A DNA stretch of 64,000 nt from Drosophila miranda (lineage: Eukaryota; Arthropoda; Insecta; Diptera; Drosophilidae): the NCBI RefSeq assembly GCF_003369915.1, contig NW_022881614.1, positions 13,818,001-13,882,000 on the forward strand, written 5' to 3'. Positions within the stretch are counted from its first letter, which is position 1. Each line of letters begins with the position of its first letter. A program made the position numbers and the translations under genes. The notes beneath the pieces were generated by a model that saw only the letters and a program-made list of their open reading frames with translations, did not search any database and was not told the origin of the DNA. Below are positions 21,915 through 33,972 of this stretch, in pieces.

Positions 21915-24900
21915 GGCAGCATGCGCTGCTCTAGTGCTCCACCTGGCCAAGGGTGGAGCCGACATAGTCCTCATTCAGGAGCCCTGGATCCTCGGAAACA
22001 GGGTCTCCGGTCTGAGGACTTCTGACTACAAGCTATATGTAGCTGAAACCGCAGGTAAAATTCGTACCTGCATTCTTGCAAAAAGAGAGTTGCACTTATT
22101 TTTGCTCCCAAATTTCAGCAATGAAGACCACACCGCAGTGAGCCTCGAAGGCCAGGAGCGCTCACTGAGGATCTGCTCCGCATACATGGGGCATGAACAA
22201 CCAGACCCCCCTCCACACGCGCCTCTCCGGGCTCTAATCGCAGACTGCTCGGCCAAGGACATCGGCCTAATTGTGGGGTGCGATGCCAATGCACATCACT
22301 GTCAGTGGGGAAGCACTGACACAAACGAAAGGGGTGAGTACCTTTTCAGTTACTTACTGACCACTCAGATGGTCTTACTAAACCGGGGTAGTGATCCCAC
22401 CTTTATCATTAAAAACCGCAAGGAGGTCCTGGACCTCACGCTTGCCTCTCATGAGATACAGCGTAACATTGTATCCTGGAGGGTCCTGGAAGAGCACTCC
22501 TTCTCGGACCACAGGTACGTGGAAACTGTCTTCTCCTTCTCAGTACCGAAGCCAGTCCGATTCCGGAACATCAGGCGGACAAACTGGACTCGGTACTCTG
22601 ATTACCTCTGTCGTGTTCTCCCTGAGCCCCCATCTGAGGAGGAGTTCTCCACGGAGGCCACGACTCGTCTTCTTAAGATCTTTACCGACGCCTGCAATAA
22701 GGCGCTCGACAAAGCATGCCCCTCTGGCAAGAACAGAGGCCGGAAGAAACCTGAATGGTCGAATCCGAAACTGGGTGAACTCCGGAAAGCCTCCCGGAGA
22801 CTCTTCAATAAAGCTAAGGCTGAAAACGTTGAGCAAAACTGGGCCGAATACAAGGCCAGTCTGTCAACCTACAACAAAGAACTAAGAAAAGCCAAACGCG
22901 CCTCCTGGCGTAAGTTCTGCAGCGAAATCGAGAGTAACTCAGAAGCCTCACGCTTGCGCAGAGTTCTCTCGAAGACAACACCCACCCTGGGCTACTTGAA
23001 GAACACCGACCAGTCGTGGACTACGTCCAGCGAGGAGTCGCTAAATCTTCTCCTAAATACCCACTTCCCTGGCTGCGATGAAAACAGACCCAACTACCTC
23101 GCCCCTCCTTCTGTCGCCTCAAATGCCATCTTGAGACTGCTAAGCCAGGAGAACATTTCCTGGGCGATCAGAAGCTTTAAACCCTACAAGTCCGCGGGGC
23201 CAGACGGCATTTTCCCTGCCCAACTGATTCACGCGGGACATAAAGCCATTAACTGGCTCAAAATAATTTACGAGGGAATCTTCTCCCACGGGTGCATTCC
23301 TGTCCTGACACCTGGCTTCAGACCAAAGTCGTATTCATACCCAAGGCAGGCAAGCCCTCGCACACTGCCCCAAAAGATTTCAGACCCATAAGTCTATCGT
23401 CTTTTCTTCTAAAGGCGATGGAGCGGCTCCTGGGGCTGAATCTAACGGCGTGCATTCCGTCCAGTCTGATCTCAGACTCCCAGCATGCCTATCGGAAGGG
23501 AAGATCCACCGAAACGGCCCTACACTCGATCACATCGATCATCGAAGCATCCCTTAATTTTAAGGAGTACACCCTAGTAGCCTTCCTCGACATAGAAGGC
23601 GCCTTTAACAACATCCTTCCGACCGCCATCACGGGCGCACTGACGGATCTGGGCGTTGACTCCAGGACGGTGAGCCTGATCGATCAGATGCTACAATGCA
23701 GGACGGTTGAGGCATCACTGGGGACGTCAACGTGTACCAGATTTGTCAGCAGAGGCACACCGCAGGGCGGAGTCCTCTCGCCCCTCCTATGGAACGTGGT
23801 AGTGAACACACTGCTGCGGGAGATAGAGGGGGGTGGCTGCCGTGTGGTGGCGTACGCGGACGATGTTGCCATAGCATTCTCCGGAAAATTTCCGCAGACA
23901 TTGTGTGAGTGCATGACAAGTACTCTCACGAAAATGTCGAAATGGGCAGACAAATGCGGGTTAGGCGTCAACCCGTCTAAAACGGAACTGGTGCTTTTCA
24001 CTAGGAAGTACAAAGTTCCGGTACTGATTCCCCAAGACTATGTGGGGAAACGCTAGTCTTCAGCAACAACGCCAAGTATCTTGGCCTAATCCTCGATAGA
24101 AAGCTCGATTGGAAATTGAGCATAGAGGATAGAGTAAAGAAGGCCACAGTGGCCCTCTATACTTGCAGGAAAGCCATCGGACTAAAATGGGGAATGACCC
24201 CCTATATAGTTCGGTGGCTCTACACCGCCATCATACGACCAATCATGCTCTATGGAGTGGTGGTATGGTGGCCAGCCTTGGACAGAAGGACATGCCTCAA
24301 TAAACTCAGCAGAGTTCAGCGCATGGCAGAGCTATGCATAACTGGCGGGCTACGCACTACTCCAGGGGAAGCCCTGGATACTGTGCTGGACCTCCTCCCT
24401 GTGGATCTCATGGGAAAGAAGGTGGCAACACTTTCCGCCCTCAGAATGAGAGAAGCCAGACTGTGGAAAGCATCCGCGGTTGGGCACTCGGGAATCCTGA
24501 TGAGACTCCCGCAATTACCAGAGAGGACAGATTACTGTATCCCCAGTGATCACCTCTCGACGCCCTTCCAGGTATCAATCCCATCTAGGGAGGACTGGGA
24601 GATGGGCGAACCAGGACCTGCAAATGCGGTCCACTTCTACACTGATGGCTCAAAGCTAGACGGCCGCGTGGGAGGCGGAGTCTACTGCAGCGAGCTGAAC
24701 ATCAGTCATTGCTTCAGGCTCCCGGATCACTGTAGTGTGTTCCAAGCGGAGGTTGAAGCCATCAAGGAGGCCATTTCGATCGTCTCCAAATTACTTCTAG
24801 ATACGCACTTAGTGTGCGTCTTCTCGGACAGCCAAGCAGCTATCAAAGCTCTAGGCTCAATATCGTCGAACTCAGCGACTGTAAATGACTGCCGCAGGTC

Positions 24901-25358
24901 TCTGCACGAGATCGCAGAGCAGTTAGATCTCTTCCTTATATGGCAGGCTCCTAACGCACGAATTGTTCGAGAAAAATGCCAATAGGAGATGGCAGCAAAC
25001 CGTTTCCTGTAAAGTCTCAAGATTGATATGGCCATATCGATCGAAGAAGCGCTCAGCAGAGCTGTATAAACTCAGCAGAGCACAGTGCTCTGCAGTTACT
25101 AGAGCCATTACGGGACACTGGCAGATCGGCACTCACGCCTCTAGACTGTCAATCCCTCATAACGACTTCTGCAGGAGTTGTCGCGACGAGGAGGAGGAGG
25201 AATCGGTCCCCCACTTCTTCTGCCACTGCCCAGCCCTTGGAAATCGTCGTCTTCGTATTCTCGGGGCCGCTTTCCTCACGGACATTTCGGACCTGTCCGT
25301 AATCAAACCAGGGACCTTGTCCAAATACATCCAAGCCACCGGATGGGACTGCCCTTAA
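21874..25358 (+). pseudogene. LOA-like ORF2, copy C, three frame lesions
   Basis: Endonuclease frame open 21874-23391. RT frame open 23292-24056 with complete LDIEGAF, TPQGG and YADD motifs. Remaining thumb and RNase H frame open 24116-24985, and the C-terminal knuckle frame 24963-25358. Breaks: the shared 5-bp duplication at 23298-23307, a missing C in the run at 24030-24033, and a 116-bp deletion at 24943/24944 that removes the last RNase H catalytic segment (the GNDAAD region). Confidence 0.88.
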
Positions 25359-25507
25359 CCTGCAGTAGTATGCTCTCACGGTTCGGGCAACGAGACGGGG
25401 CACATGCCCATGCGGCAACACAACGGACCTTTTATAGGTCCAAGTGAGCTTGGGGGCGGGAGGCTCTTATCCACCCCTCCCGGCTACCGCCTTAACCTAA
25501 CCTAACC

Positions 25508-26849
25508 TTTATCCCATAGATAAATACATTTTTTACAAGATTGCTTCTTTAAATTACCTTAATGTATTTTATTTTGACTAAAATACGGTTTTCAAGGAAA
25601 TGTTGCCGCAACAGTGTGTATGGAATAGGACTCATTGTTGCTAAAGCGAACTGTGGCGAACTCAAATTCGATTCAAAAAACGACCAGTTCTTTGTTCCGT
25701 TGAAGAATACTATCTATATAGAACATTTAGCCATACCCACTCAATTTTGTACGATTGATGAATCAATTCTATACATGATTGGCCTATTCGAAATACTTGC
25801 TTTTATTGGATTTCTATATAGCATTGAAAATTAAATTAATAGATTGATGAAATTGACAAAAATACCATGGGAGCGCGGCGAAAACCAGTATTTCTACAGT
25901 ATGACCCTCAGAACAGCACCGAAATATACCGCCTCATTTTAAAAATATACCGTAAATATACTGACGAATTCAAGTTCTATTTCTATTTCTATTTCTATAG
26001 AACATTTAGCCATGCCCACATAATTTTATACGCTTTATCAATCAATTTTTTACTTAACTGGCTTATTCTTAATACTTGCTTTTATTGGATTTTGCGTAAA
26101 AAGAGGTTTTAGCGAAATAAGTCAAACAAAAAACAAGTAGCAAAATAGGTATGTCAAAACAAACGAAAAAGGAAATTGCTCAATTTTGATATTCCCTTGA
26201 ATACTGCTGACTAACTAAATCTCTCAGCAATGCCCACATAGTTTTATCCTGTTGATTAATAAATTTTCTACAAGATTGGATAGTTTTTAATCCTTGCTTT
26301 TATTGTATTTATTGTAAAAAAAAGGTTAAAACGAAAAAGTTCACCAAAAAAAAGAGTCGCTATATTGCGTGTAAGCCGTAGTATAGGCCTTTGCACACAC
26401 TATTTTGTTAATTTTATATGAAAGTATAAATATTGATATGAAGATAAAACGTAACTAATAAAGACCTTTTCTCAAATTTACATTTTTTTAGACATATTCA
26501 TGTATATGATGAGTGTTTTGTATATATATCTCGATCCTGATACCTATTCTTGTAGGGACCAAGAAGACAATAAGCTTTAAAATATCGTTGAAATATTGAA
26601 AATAATATTAAATAATATTGAATAATATTAAAATATATTGAAAATAAATTGTTTTTGCCTGGGATGACAAACATATTCACAATTCTAGAACATCCATTTC
26701 CCCAGGGTATCCAAAATGTTGCATGAGTCTGGCCCATACAAATTGAATGTTGGGACACTGTTGAGCTGAAAAAGGACATTGTGGCGAGGAAAAATCCCAT
26801 CAGAGGAAATCCCAAAAAAATCCCACCAAACTTAAGCGCCAAATAGAAA
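25508..26849. repeat. AT-rich intergenic stretch with diverged repeats (unit 3)
   Basis: Colinear with 5449-6819 except that about 50 bp in the second repeat copy is replaced by a TTCTAT microsatellite. No gene seen. Confidence 0.6.
25975..25999. repeat. TTCTAT microsatellite, unit 3 only
   Basis: About four tandem TTCTAT hexamers sit where units 1 and 2 have TTTTACATATTCCTCGTTTT-type sequence. A private slippage or deletion event, useful as a marker distinguishing unit 3. Confidence 0.75.
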
Positions 26850-27224
26850 TTGGTTTTTGGTTTTCTCGTATCTTTAAAATTGTGGATGCCACAGATTTTC
26901 GTCCTTTGTGGGGCGGAAGTGGGCGGGGCGAAGTTTTGAAATATTTTTGTAGCAGTGACATATCACAGAAGTCTGGATACAAAACATCGTTGCTCTAACT
27001 CTTATAGTCTTTGAGCACTAGGCGCTGAAGGGGACGGACAGACGGACGGACGGACAGACGGACAGACGGACAGACAGACATGGCTCAATCGACTCGGCAT
27101 GATGCTGATCAAGAATATATATACTTTATGGGGTCGGAAACGATTCCTTCTGGACGTTACACACATCCACTTTTACCACAAATCTAATATACCCCAATAC
27201 TCATTTTGAGTATCGGGTATAAAA
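26850..27224 (-). mobile_element. DINE-1/INE-1-type Helitron, terminal half (unit 3)
   Basis: Same truncated copy as in units 1 and 2, with the GACG/GACA simple repeat at about 27036-27081 in a slightly shorter version. Confidence 0.8.
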
Positions 27225-28183
27225 ATGAAATCCGCGCCAGCTGGCTTGCTCAGAAATATACCGAAATACACTTCACAGTTTCAAAAAATACCAATAATAT
27301 ACCAAACTCCATCATACTCCTCGTTTTCTATATTCGGTTCAATATTACTAGCTAGCTGGGACCCCCTTCCTTGGACAAATAATTGTATTGATGAATCTAC
27401 TCTCAACAAGATTGGTTAATTCTAAGGACACCTTTTATTTTATTGCTTATAAAATTAAAATTTGTACATTGCTGCATTGGACAAGAGGGTGACTCCAAAG
27501 CGCGTCTTGAAAAATACTGGAAAATACTACAAAAAGCATACAAATTTGCAAGGTGTGTGAGCTAGACATGGTGTTTAAAATAAATTATAGAATTAAATAT
27601 ATTTAAAAATAGTAAAATCGGGACATATAGAGGCTCATATTTATGTTAATGCGCTTAAATTATATATGTGCAACTATATATATATATGAACTTTATTTCA
27701 TTTTGCAAGCCTAACTAGCAATACTATAAAAGCAGCTTATTTAAGAATTGTATAGTTCATAGTCATTAATGCATAATTTTCCCATTCATATGCTCATCAA
27801 TAATTGTATTCGTGAGCCTCTGACCCGGAAACCGTTGAACGAAAGACCCAGAAACGATATTGGGATTAAAAAACAGTACACTACACAATTTTGACAAGAA
27901 AATTCAATTCAAAAGGTTCCCGCCAAAACCAATTGCGTGTCTGTTGAGTATCAAAATATTTGCCAAAGCAAAGAAATTGTTTATTTTATCGTTTGTCCAA
28001 TCGACGTTTCACATCTCTCAAAAATGCCCATGGTTCCCCATTATGCGCCTAGTTTACATTAATTATAATAATCTTAAATGTTTGAAAAAGTGGACAGATC
28101 TTTCTTTCCTGGTCAAACATTAGGTCTTGAGGGACACTTTCAATATTTTCTTTAGCAAACCATAATTAAAATAGTGGAACTAG
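27225..28183. other. Intergenic FANCI-flank-like sequence (unit 3)
   Basis: Colinear with 7204-8096 and 17127-18090, with a 5-bp deletion near 27388. No gene seen. Confidence 0.55.
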
Positions 28184-29093
28184 TTAGTCGGTTGTTTCGA
28201 TTTTGAGAACAAATTTCTCCATTATAGCATTAAGACGCTTGCGCTCCTTGAGCTGTTGCTGCATTAGGTCTGAGATCTGTGTGCCTAGAGCCAAAAGCGC
28301 GTCCGTATTGGCTTCTGTGCGCTGGGCGTTCAAGCGAGTTTGTCTATTCATGTCCCGCAGCTCCTTTGCAATGTCCATTAGCATCGGCACCGTGCTCTCG
28401 TGTTCAATTTCTAATTCATTTACATCATTTTGAACCAGCTTGCGCTTTTTGGCAGATGGAGTTTGCGAAGTGCTAGTGCGCTCCAATTTCACGCCCATAT
28501 GTCTGTCATTGATCCGGCTGGAGCAGTCATCTTCTTCCTCATCATCTTTACATAAAAAAAAATAGTATACATTTTTTGCGGCTTGATATTTTTGTCTTAC
28601 CGTCATCTGTGGCTGTGACCTCGTCGTGGTCGGTCTTGATGTCCTGCAGTTGCAAACGGTTGGAAATTTCAGGACGTGCCTTTGGACGAGATTCGACTAC
28701 TCTGTCGGGCTTATCATACAAGTCACAGATCACGGCCACTGCATCCTCTAGAGCAGTGAGTGTATCCTGATACAGCGAGCCTTTGCCGCAGGCATTTGAA
28801 TCTTCCAACCTGTTATTGTTAATCTTTTTACGAATGCAGCTTTTCCAGTCTTTCCATACCTATCAAGAGCCAAGTGAGATGACGGAACATAGCGCAATTG
28901 CTCGGCACTTACTCTTTTCCACTCACAAACTTCTTTGACAGGCGGACCCACGCTATTTAAATCCTTTGAAAGCCGCTTCCTGGCGGCTTCAGCTGCCAGC
29001 TTATCACCCTTGAGGTAGTTTTTGGCTATCATTGGGTGTCTCTCCATAAATGCGATGAATATGGCATCTTGCTGCGCAGTTCTGTGTTTGCCC
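28184..29093 (-). CDS. Myb/SANT-like (zeste-type) DNA-binding protein, unit 3 copy
   Basis: Exons 29093-28913, 28859-28601 and 28545-28184, with the same intact splice signals and the ancestral stop as unit 2. The predicted protein is essentially identical to the unit 2 copy apart from Val instead of Gly in exon 2. Its upstream flank is cut at 29404, about 310 bp from exon 1, so the DRE-like motif present in the other units is lost and expression may differ. Confidence 0.65.
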
Positions 29094-29449
29094 CTGTATA
29101 CAATGAGGTGGTAAGTATAAATTTTTACGAACATTTTCAACATTATTTACATGTTCCGTGGTTTTTTGTTTGACTGATTGGTCAGTTTGGCCTTTGGATT
29201 CGTTGTCACAAATCTGTGTTTTTGTATCTATTAGCAGGAGTTGGACCCACTTTTACGCCCACTATCTCCACCACGCCAAGCAGCACAGCCTGCAGCGCAC
29301 GGGGAGAGGACAATCCGGCGTTCACTTCAGCAGTAGCAGGGACTTGAATCTCTCCAGATTTACATAAATCGGATCTATTAATTTATTTATTTACGAAATA
29401 TTTATGATGAAATGATGAATACATGAACAGAGAGGTTGAACTTTATTTT
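29094..29449. other. SANT upstream flank and unit 3 breakpoint
   Basis: 29094-29404 matches the other units. After ACGAAATATTTAT the sequence departs, and 29405-29449 is about 45 bp not found elsewhere in the window, running directly into the DINE-1 start. No gene. Confidence 0.6.
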
Positions 29450-30413
29450 TATACCCGATACTCAAAATGAGAATTGGGGTATATTAGATTTGTGGTAAAA
29501 GTGGATGTGTGTAACGTCCAGAAGGAATCGTTTCCGACCCCATAAAGTATATATATTCTTGATCAGCATCAAAGACTATAAGAGCTAGAGCAACGATGTT
29601 TTGGATCCAGACTTCTGTGATATGTCACTGCTACAAAAATATTTCAAAACTTCCCCCCGCCCACTTCCGCCCCCACAAAGGACGAAAATCTGTGGCATCC
29701 ACAATTTTAAAGATATGAGAAAACCAAAAACGTAGAATTGTAGAAAATGACCATATCTTTAAGACTGCGGAATCTGAATTGGATCGTATTATTATTATAG
29801 CCAGCATCAAGAAAACAATTTCATTTTTTCTCGCCCTGTCTCTCTGTAACACACACGTAGCATAGGCGGCTTTGCTTAGAGTAAAACATTAGCGCCTAGA
29901 TCTCAGAGACTACAAAAGGTAGAGCAACCAAATTTGGTGTCCACACTCCTAAGATATCGGACCTTGACCGAAACACCCCCTTCCGCCCCCGCAAAGAACG
30001 AAAATCTGGGGCATCCACACATCTCAGAGACTATTAACGCTAGAGTAACCAAATTTAGTATCCGCACTCCTGTTAGATCTCACTATAAAACGTATATCTC
30101 AAAATTTCGCCTCACCCCCTTCCGCCCAAACAAAGGACGAAAATCTGTTGCATCCACAATATTAAGGATACGAGAAAACTAAAAACGCAGAATCATAGAT
30201 AATGACCATATCTATCTAATAGGAACAAATCAATTTGCAGTGGCTACGCAGCGCCCGACGTCACGCTCAGACTGATTTTCCGTCTCTCTCGCACGCACTC
30301 TTTGTCGTGTCGTTTAATATTAGCGGCGTCTGCCGGAGGAGAGCCATACTGACTAAGTATCGGGTATAAATGTAGAGTTGCGGTTCCACAGCAACTCACA
30401 ACGTTCCCCCTCG
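29450..30413 (+). mobile_element. DINE-1/INE-1-type Helitron, nearly full length
   Basis: Starts TATACCCGATACTC and ends with the 3' hairpin (GTTGCGG..CCACAGCAAC) followed by ACGTTCCCCCTCG. Internally deleted where the CCGTCTGTC simple repeat should be, just after TTCTTGATCAGCATC. The repeated short ORFs inside this family (PPSAPAKDENLGHP-type peptides) recur in many copies in both intact and broken form and are not genes. Confidence 0.8.
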
Positions 30414-30450
30414 TTAACATTGCAGTTTAAGAACTCGAACACATACATAA

Positions 30451-31378
30451 CATCCGTCCGTCCGTCCCCTTCAGCGCCTAGTGCTCAAAGACTATAAGAT
30501 CTAGAGCAACGATGTTTTGGATCCAGAGTTCTGTGATATGTCACTGCTACAAAAATATTTCAAAACTTCGCCCCGCCCACTTCCGCCCCCACAAATGACG
30601 AAAATCTGTGGCATCCACATTTTTAAAGATACGATAAAACCAAAAACGCAGAGTCGTAGAGGATGACTATATGTTCTAGAGTGTAAAGTCTCAACCAGAT
30701 CGTATAATTATTATAGCCAGAATCAAGAAAACAATTTCATTCTTTCTCGCTCTGTCTCTCTCTAACACACAGGTTTCATGGTCTGTTTTGCCAATTGCAA
30801 AATATGAGTTTAAGGATCTCAGAACCTATAAGAGCCATTGCAACCAAATTTGGTATCCACACTCCTGTGATATCGGACCTTGACCGTTTCGTGTCCGAAT
30901 TTCGCCACACGCCCTTCCGCCCCCGCAAAGGACGAAAATCTGGGGCATCCACAAATCTCAGAGACTATTAAGGCTAGAGTAACCAAATTTGGTATCCGCA
31001 CTTCTGTTAGATCTCACTATAAAACGTATATATCAGAATTTCGCCTCACCCCCTTCCGCCCCCACAAAGGACGATAATCTGTTGCATCCACAATATTGCA
31101 CATTCGAGAAAACTAAAAACGCAGAATCATAGATAATGACTATATCTATCAGATTGCTGAATCTGGATCAGATCGGATCATTTTTGTAGCCAAAAGCAAG
31201 ATATCAATTTGCAGTGGCTACGCAGCGCCCGACGTCACGCTCAGACTGATTTTCTGTCTCTCTCGCACGCACTCTTTGTCGTGTCGTTTAATATTAGCGG
31301 CGTCTGCCGGAGGAGAGCCATACTGACTTAGTATCGGGTTTAACCGTAGAGTTGCGGTGTCCGCAGCAACTCACAACG
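30451..31378 (+). mobile_element. DINE-1/INE-1-type Helitron, 5'-truncated
   Basis: Begins inside the CCGTCCGTC repeat and runs to the 3' hairpin, ending ..CAACTCACAACG at 31378 where the tandem duplication junction lies. It is separated from the previous copy by about 37 bp of other sequence. Confidence 0.78.
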
Positions 31379-32039
31379 GAATCTGAATTGGATCGTATTA
31401 TTATTATAGCCAGCATCAAGAAAATAACTTCATTTTTCTCGCCCTGTCTCTCTGTAACACACACGTAGCATAGGCGGCTTTGCTTAGAGTAAAACATTAG
31501 CGCCTAGATCTCAGAGACTACAAAAGGTAGAGCAACCAAATTTGGTGTCCACACTCCTAAGATATCGGACCTTGACCGTTTCGTGTCAAAATTTCGAAAC
31601 ACCCCCTTCCGCCCCCGCAAAGAACGAAAATCTGGGGCATCCACAAATCTCAGAGACTATTAACGCTAGAGTAACCAAATTTAGTATCCGCACTCCTGTT
31701 AGATCTCACTATAAAACGTATATCTCAAAATTTCGCCTCACCCCCTTCCGCCCAAACAAAGGACGAAAATCTGTTGCATCCACAATATTAAGGATACGAG
31801 AAAACTAAAAACGCAGAATCATAGATAATGACCATATCTATCTAATAGGAACAAATCAATTTGCAGTGGCTACGCAGCGCCCGACGTCACGCTCAGACTG
31901 ATTTTCCGTCTCTCTCGCACGCACTCTTTGTCGTGTCGTTTAATATTAGCGGCGTCTGCCGGAGGAGAGCCATACTGACTAAGTATCGGGTATAAATGTA
32001 GAGTTTCGGTTCCACAGCAACTCACAACGTTCCCCCTCG
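31379..32039 (+). mobile_element. DINE-1/INE-1-type Helitron, duplicate of the 3' part of 29450-30413
   Basis: Colinear with about 29770-30413, including the same downstream 37-bp spacer. It joins abruptly to the end of the preceding copy at 31378/31379. Confidence 0.78.
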
Positions 32040-32076
32040 TTAACATTGCAGTTTAAGAACTCGAACACATACATAA

Positions 32077-32974
32077 CATCCGTCCGTCCGTCCCCTTCAG
32101 CGCCTAGTGCTCAAAGACTATAAGATCTAGAGCAACGATGTTTTGGATCCAGAGTTCTGTGATATGTCACTGCTACAAAAATATTTCAAAACTTCGCCCC
32201 GCCCACTTCCGCCCCCACAAATGACGAAAATCTGTGGCATCCACGTTTTTAAAGATACGATAAAACCAAAAATCGTAGAGGATGACTATATGTTCTAGAG
32301 TGTAAAATCTCAACCAGATCGTATAATTATTATAGCCAGAATCAAGAAAACAATTTCATTCTTTCTCGCTCTGTCTCTCTCTAACACACAGGTTTCATGG
32401 TCTGTTTTGCCAATTGCAAAATATGAGTTCAAGGATCTCAGAACCTATAAGAGCCATAGCAACCAAATTTGGTATCCACACTCCTGTGATATCGGACCTT
32501 GACCGTTTCGTGTCCAAATTTCGCCACACCCCCTTCCGCCCCCGCAAAGGACGAAAATCTGGGGCATCCACAAATCTCAGAGACTATTAAGGCTAGAGTA
32601 ACCAAATTTGGTATCCGCACTTCTGTTAGATCTCACTATAAAACGTATATATCAGAATTTCGCCTCACCCCCTTCCGCCCCCACAAAGGACGAAAATCTG
32701 TTGCATCCACAATATTGCACATTCGAGAAAACTAAAACTGCTGAATCTGGATCAGATCGGATCATTTTTGTAGCCAAAAGCAAGATATCAATTTGCAGTG
32801 GCTACGCAGCGCCCGACGTCACGCTCAGACTGATTTTCTGTCTCTCTCGCACGCACTCTTTGTCGTGTCGTTTAATATTAGCGGCGTCTGCCGGAGAAGA
32901 GCCATACTGACTAAGTATCGGGTATAAATGTAGAGTTGCGGTGTCCGCAGCAACTCACAACGTTCCCCCTCGTT
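32077..32974 (+). mobile_element. DINE-1/INE-1-type Helitron inserted in FANCI last exon
   Basis: Duplicate of 30451-31378 that keeps its true 3' end, ..ACGTTCCCCCTCG at about 32966-32974. There it abuts FANCI coding sequence, so it marks the insertion point that truncates FANCI. Confidence 0.8.
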
Positions 32975-33602
32975 AGTTCTGTTACGCAGCTGCGTTGTCT
33001 GAACGGTTTCCCGTTGCTCTTCATTGCTTTCCTGCTCATCATTGCTTTGTGGTTTGGCACTCTGTACTTCTTTCGCTTTTCGACCCCGTCTACGCTTTGG
33101 TTGCGATTCCTCCGTATCACTGATAGGAGCTCGTCTCTGTCGTTGTCTCTTGTTAGGGGCTTGTATTATTTCCGTCTCTGCCTCTTCTTCCTCATCATTG
33201 CTTGGATCATTAGAGTGATCAATATCCTCCATATCCTCTGTAGTGCAGTCATCTTCAGCGACCTCATGGGTGTCCGTTAAACTACGTTCTATTGCCGCTT
33301 TGAGATCAGTTGATTTGATATCAAAGTCCCGCATGGTTCCAAGATGCAGATAATCTGTTAGTCTATTAAAGGTTTTGGTCTTCTTAGACAATAGAATTAT
33401 GTGCTTGTTGAAGTCCTCAATAACCATTATTACTTTGGGAATAAGGCGAGTCTCTCTCAGAACTTTTGCGCGCTGTGCTTGTACGTTGCGTGTCTTCAAA
33501 TGCTGATTTTCCTCATCGAGAGTATTAGCTTCTATGTAAGTAATAAGTTCATAGACATTGGCCGGCAGTTGCTTTCCTACTTCCCGTAGTAGCAGTTCGA
33601 AT
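32975..33602 (-). pseudogene. FANCI: FANCI exon 12 (C-terminal), truncated by DINE-1
   Basis: Acceptor TTACAG at 33603, in phase with exon 11. Codes ..[17 protein letters not shown].., then the conserved [11 protein letters not shown] and MRDFDIK segments, an acidic stretch (EEEEAET) and a basic, probably nuclear-localising tail (PKRRRGRK). Coding ends at about 32975, where the DINE-1 3' end CGAGGGGGAACG begins, so the native stop is lost. Confidence 0.82.
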
Positions 33603-33972
33603 CTGTAAGGAGTGAATATAATAGTCGTACAATAATAAATATTTCCATACTGGACTTACTTGGTGCTTCGCATGTTAGCGTTCCTGACGTCTGATGTGCA
33701 GCAGGACAAATAGTGCCTTGTCAGTAGTGTTGGGTAAACATTGCTCATTTTGGGGAACATGTTCACCTGTTCTTTTTTAGTAAGTGAGTCAACTCACTCA
33801 TATTGCTCACTTGTTCACCTAGATTGCTCAGTTGCTTATTGCTCACTTGCTCACTTAGATTGCTCAGTTGCTCACTTGGTCGCTGTTCACGCACAGATCA
33901 CTAAGCACCACAGATTTTGACACAAATAAAATACGTTACATTTCAGTTTTAATCAAACATTTAAAACTAAAA

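Larger units (their letters stand above)
19987..25507 (+). mobile_element. LOA/TRIM/Bilbo-like non-LTR retrotransposon, copy C
   Basis: Complete from the 5' UTR (about 19987-20471) to the CCTAACC tail at 25507, in the same flanks as A and B. Private damage: a one-base deletion in the RT region near 24030 and a 116-bp deletion in RNase H at 24943/24944. Confidence 0.85.
20175..29404. repeat. Tandem amplicon unit 3 (3' truncated)
   Basis: Third unit, colinear with units 1 and 2 until about 29404. There the AT-rich flank upstream of the SANT gene stops matching and about 45 bp of unplaced sequence leads into a DINE-1 element. Private changes include a short TTCTAT repeat at 25975-25999, a one-base deletion and a 116-bp deletion in the LOA ORF2, and small indels in the GACG simple repeat. 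Confidence 0.88.
29770..32974. repeat. 1.61-kb tandem duplication within DINE-1 cluster
   Basis: 29770-31378 is repeated as 31379-32974 (period about 1609 bp), including the odd 37-bp spacer between two DINE-1 copies, so it is a duplication of a compound block rather than extra insertions. Confidence 0.8.

Noticed and set aside
29934-32735. Recurring 60-90-codon ORFs with PPSAPAKDENLGHPQISETIKA-like peptides
   Set aside because: They come from the internal GGACGAAAATCTG repeats of DINE-1, occur on either strand in many copies with frequent breaks, and have no start, domain or neighbours to support a gene.
33018-33280. Plus-strand ORFs of 64-114 codons opposite FANCI exon 12
   Set aside because: Antisense to a Lys/Glu-rich coding exon, which yields spurious hydrophobic ORFs; no start context or homology seen.
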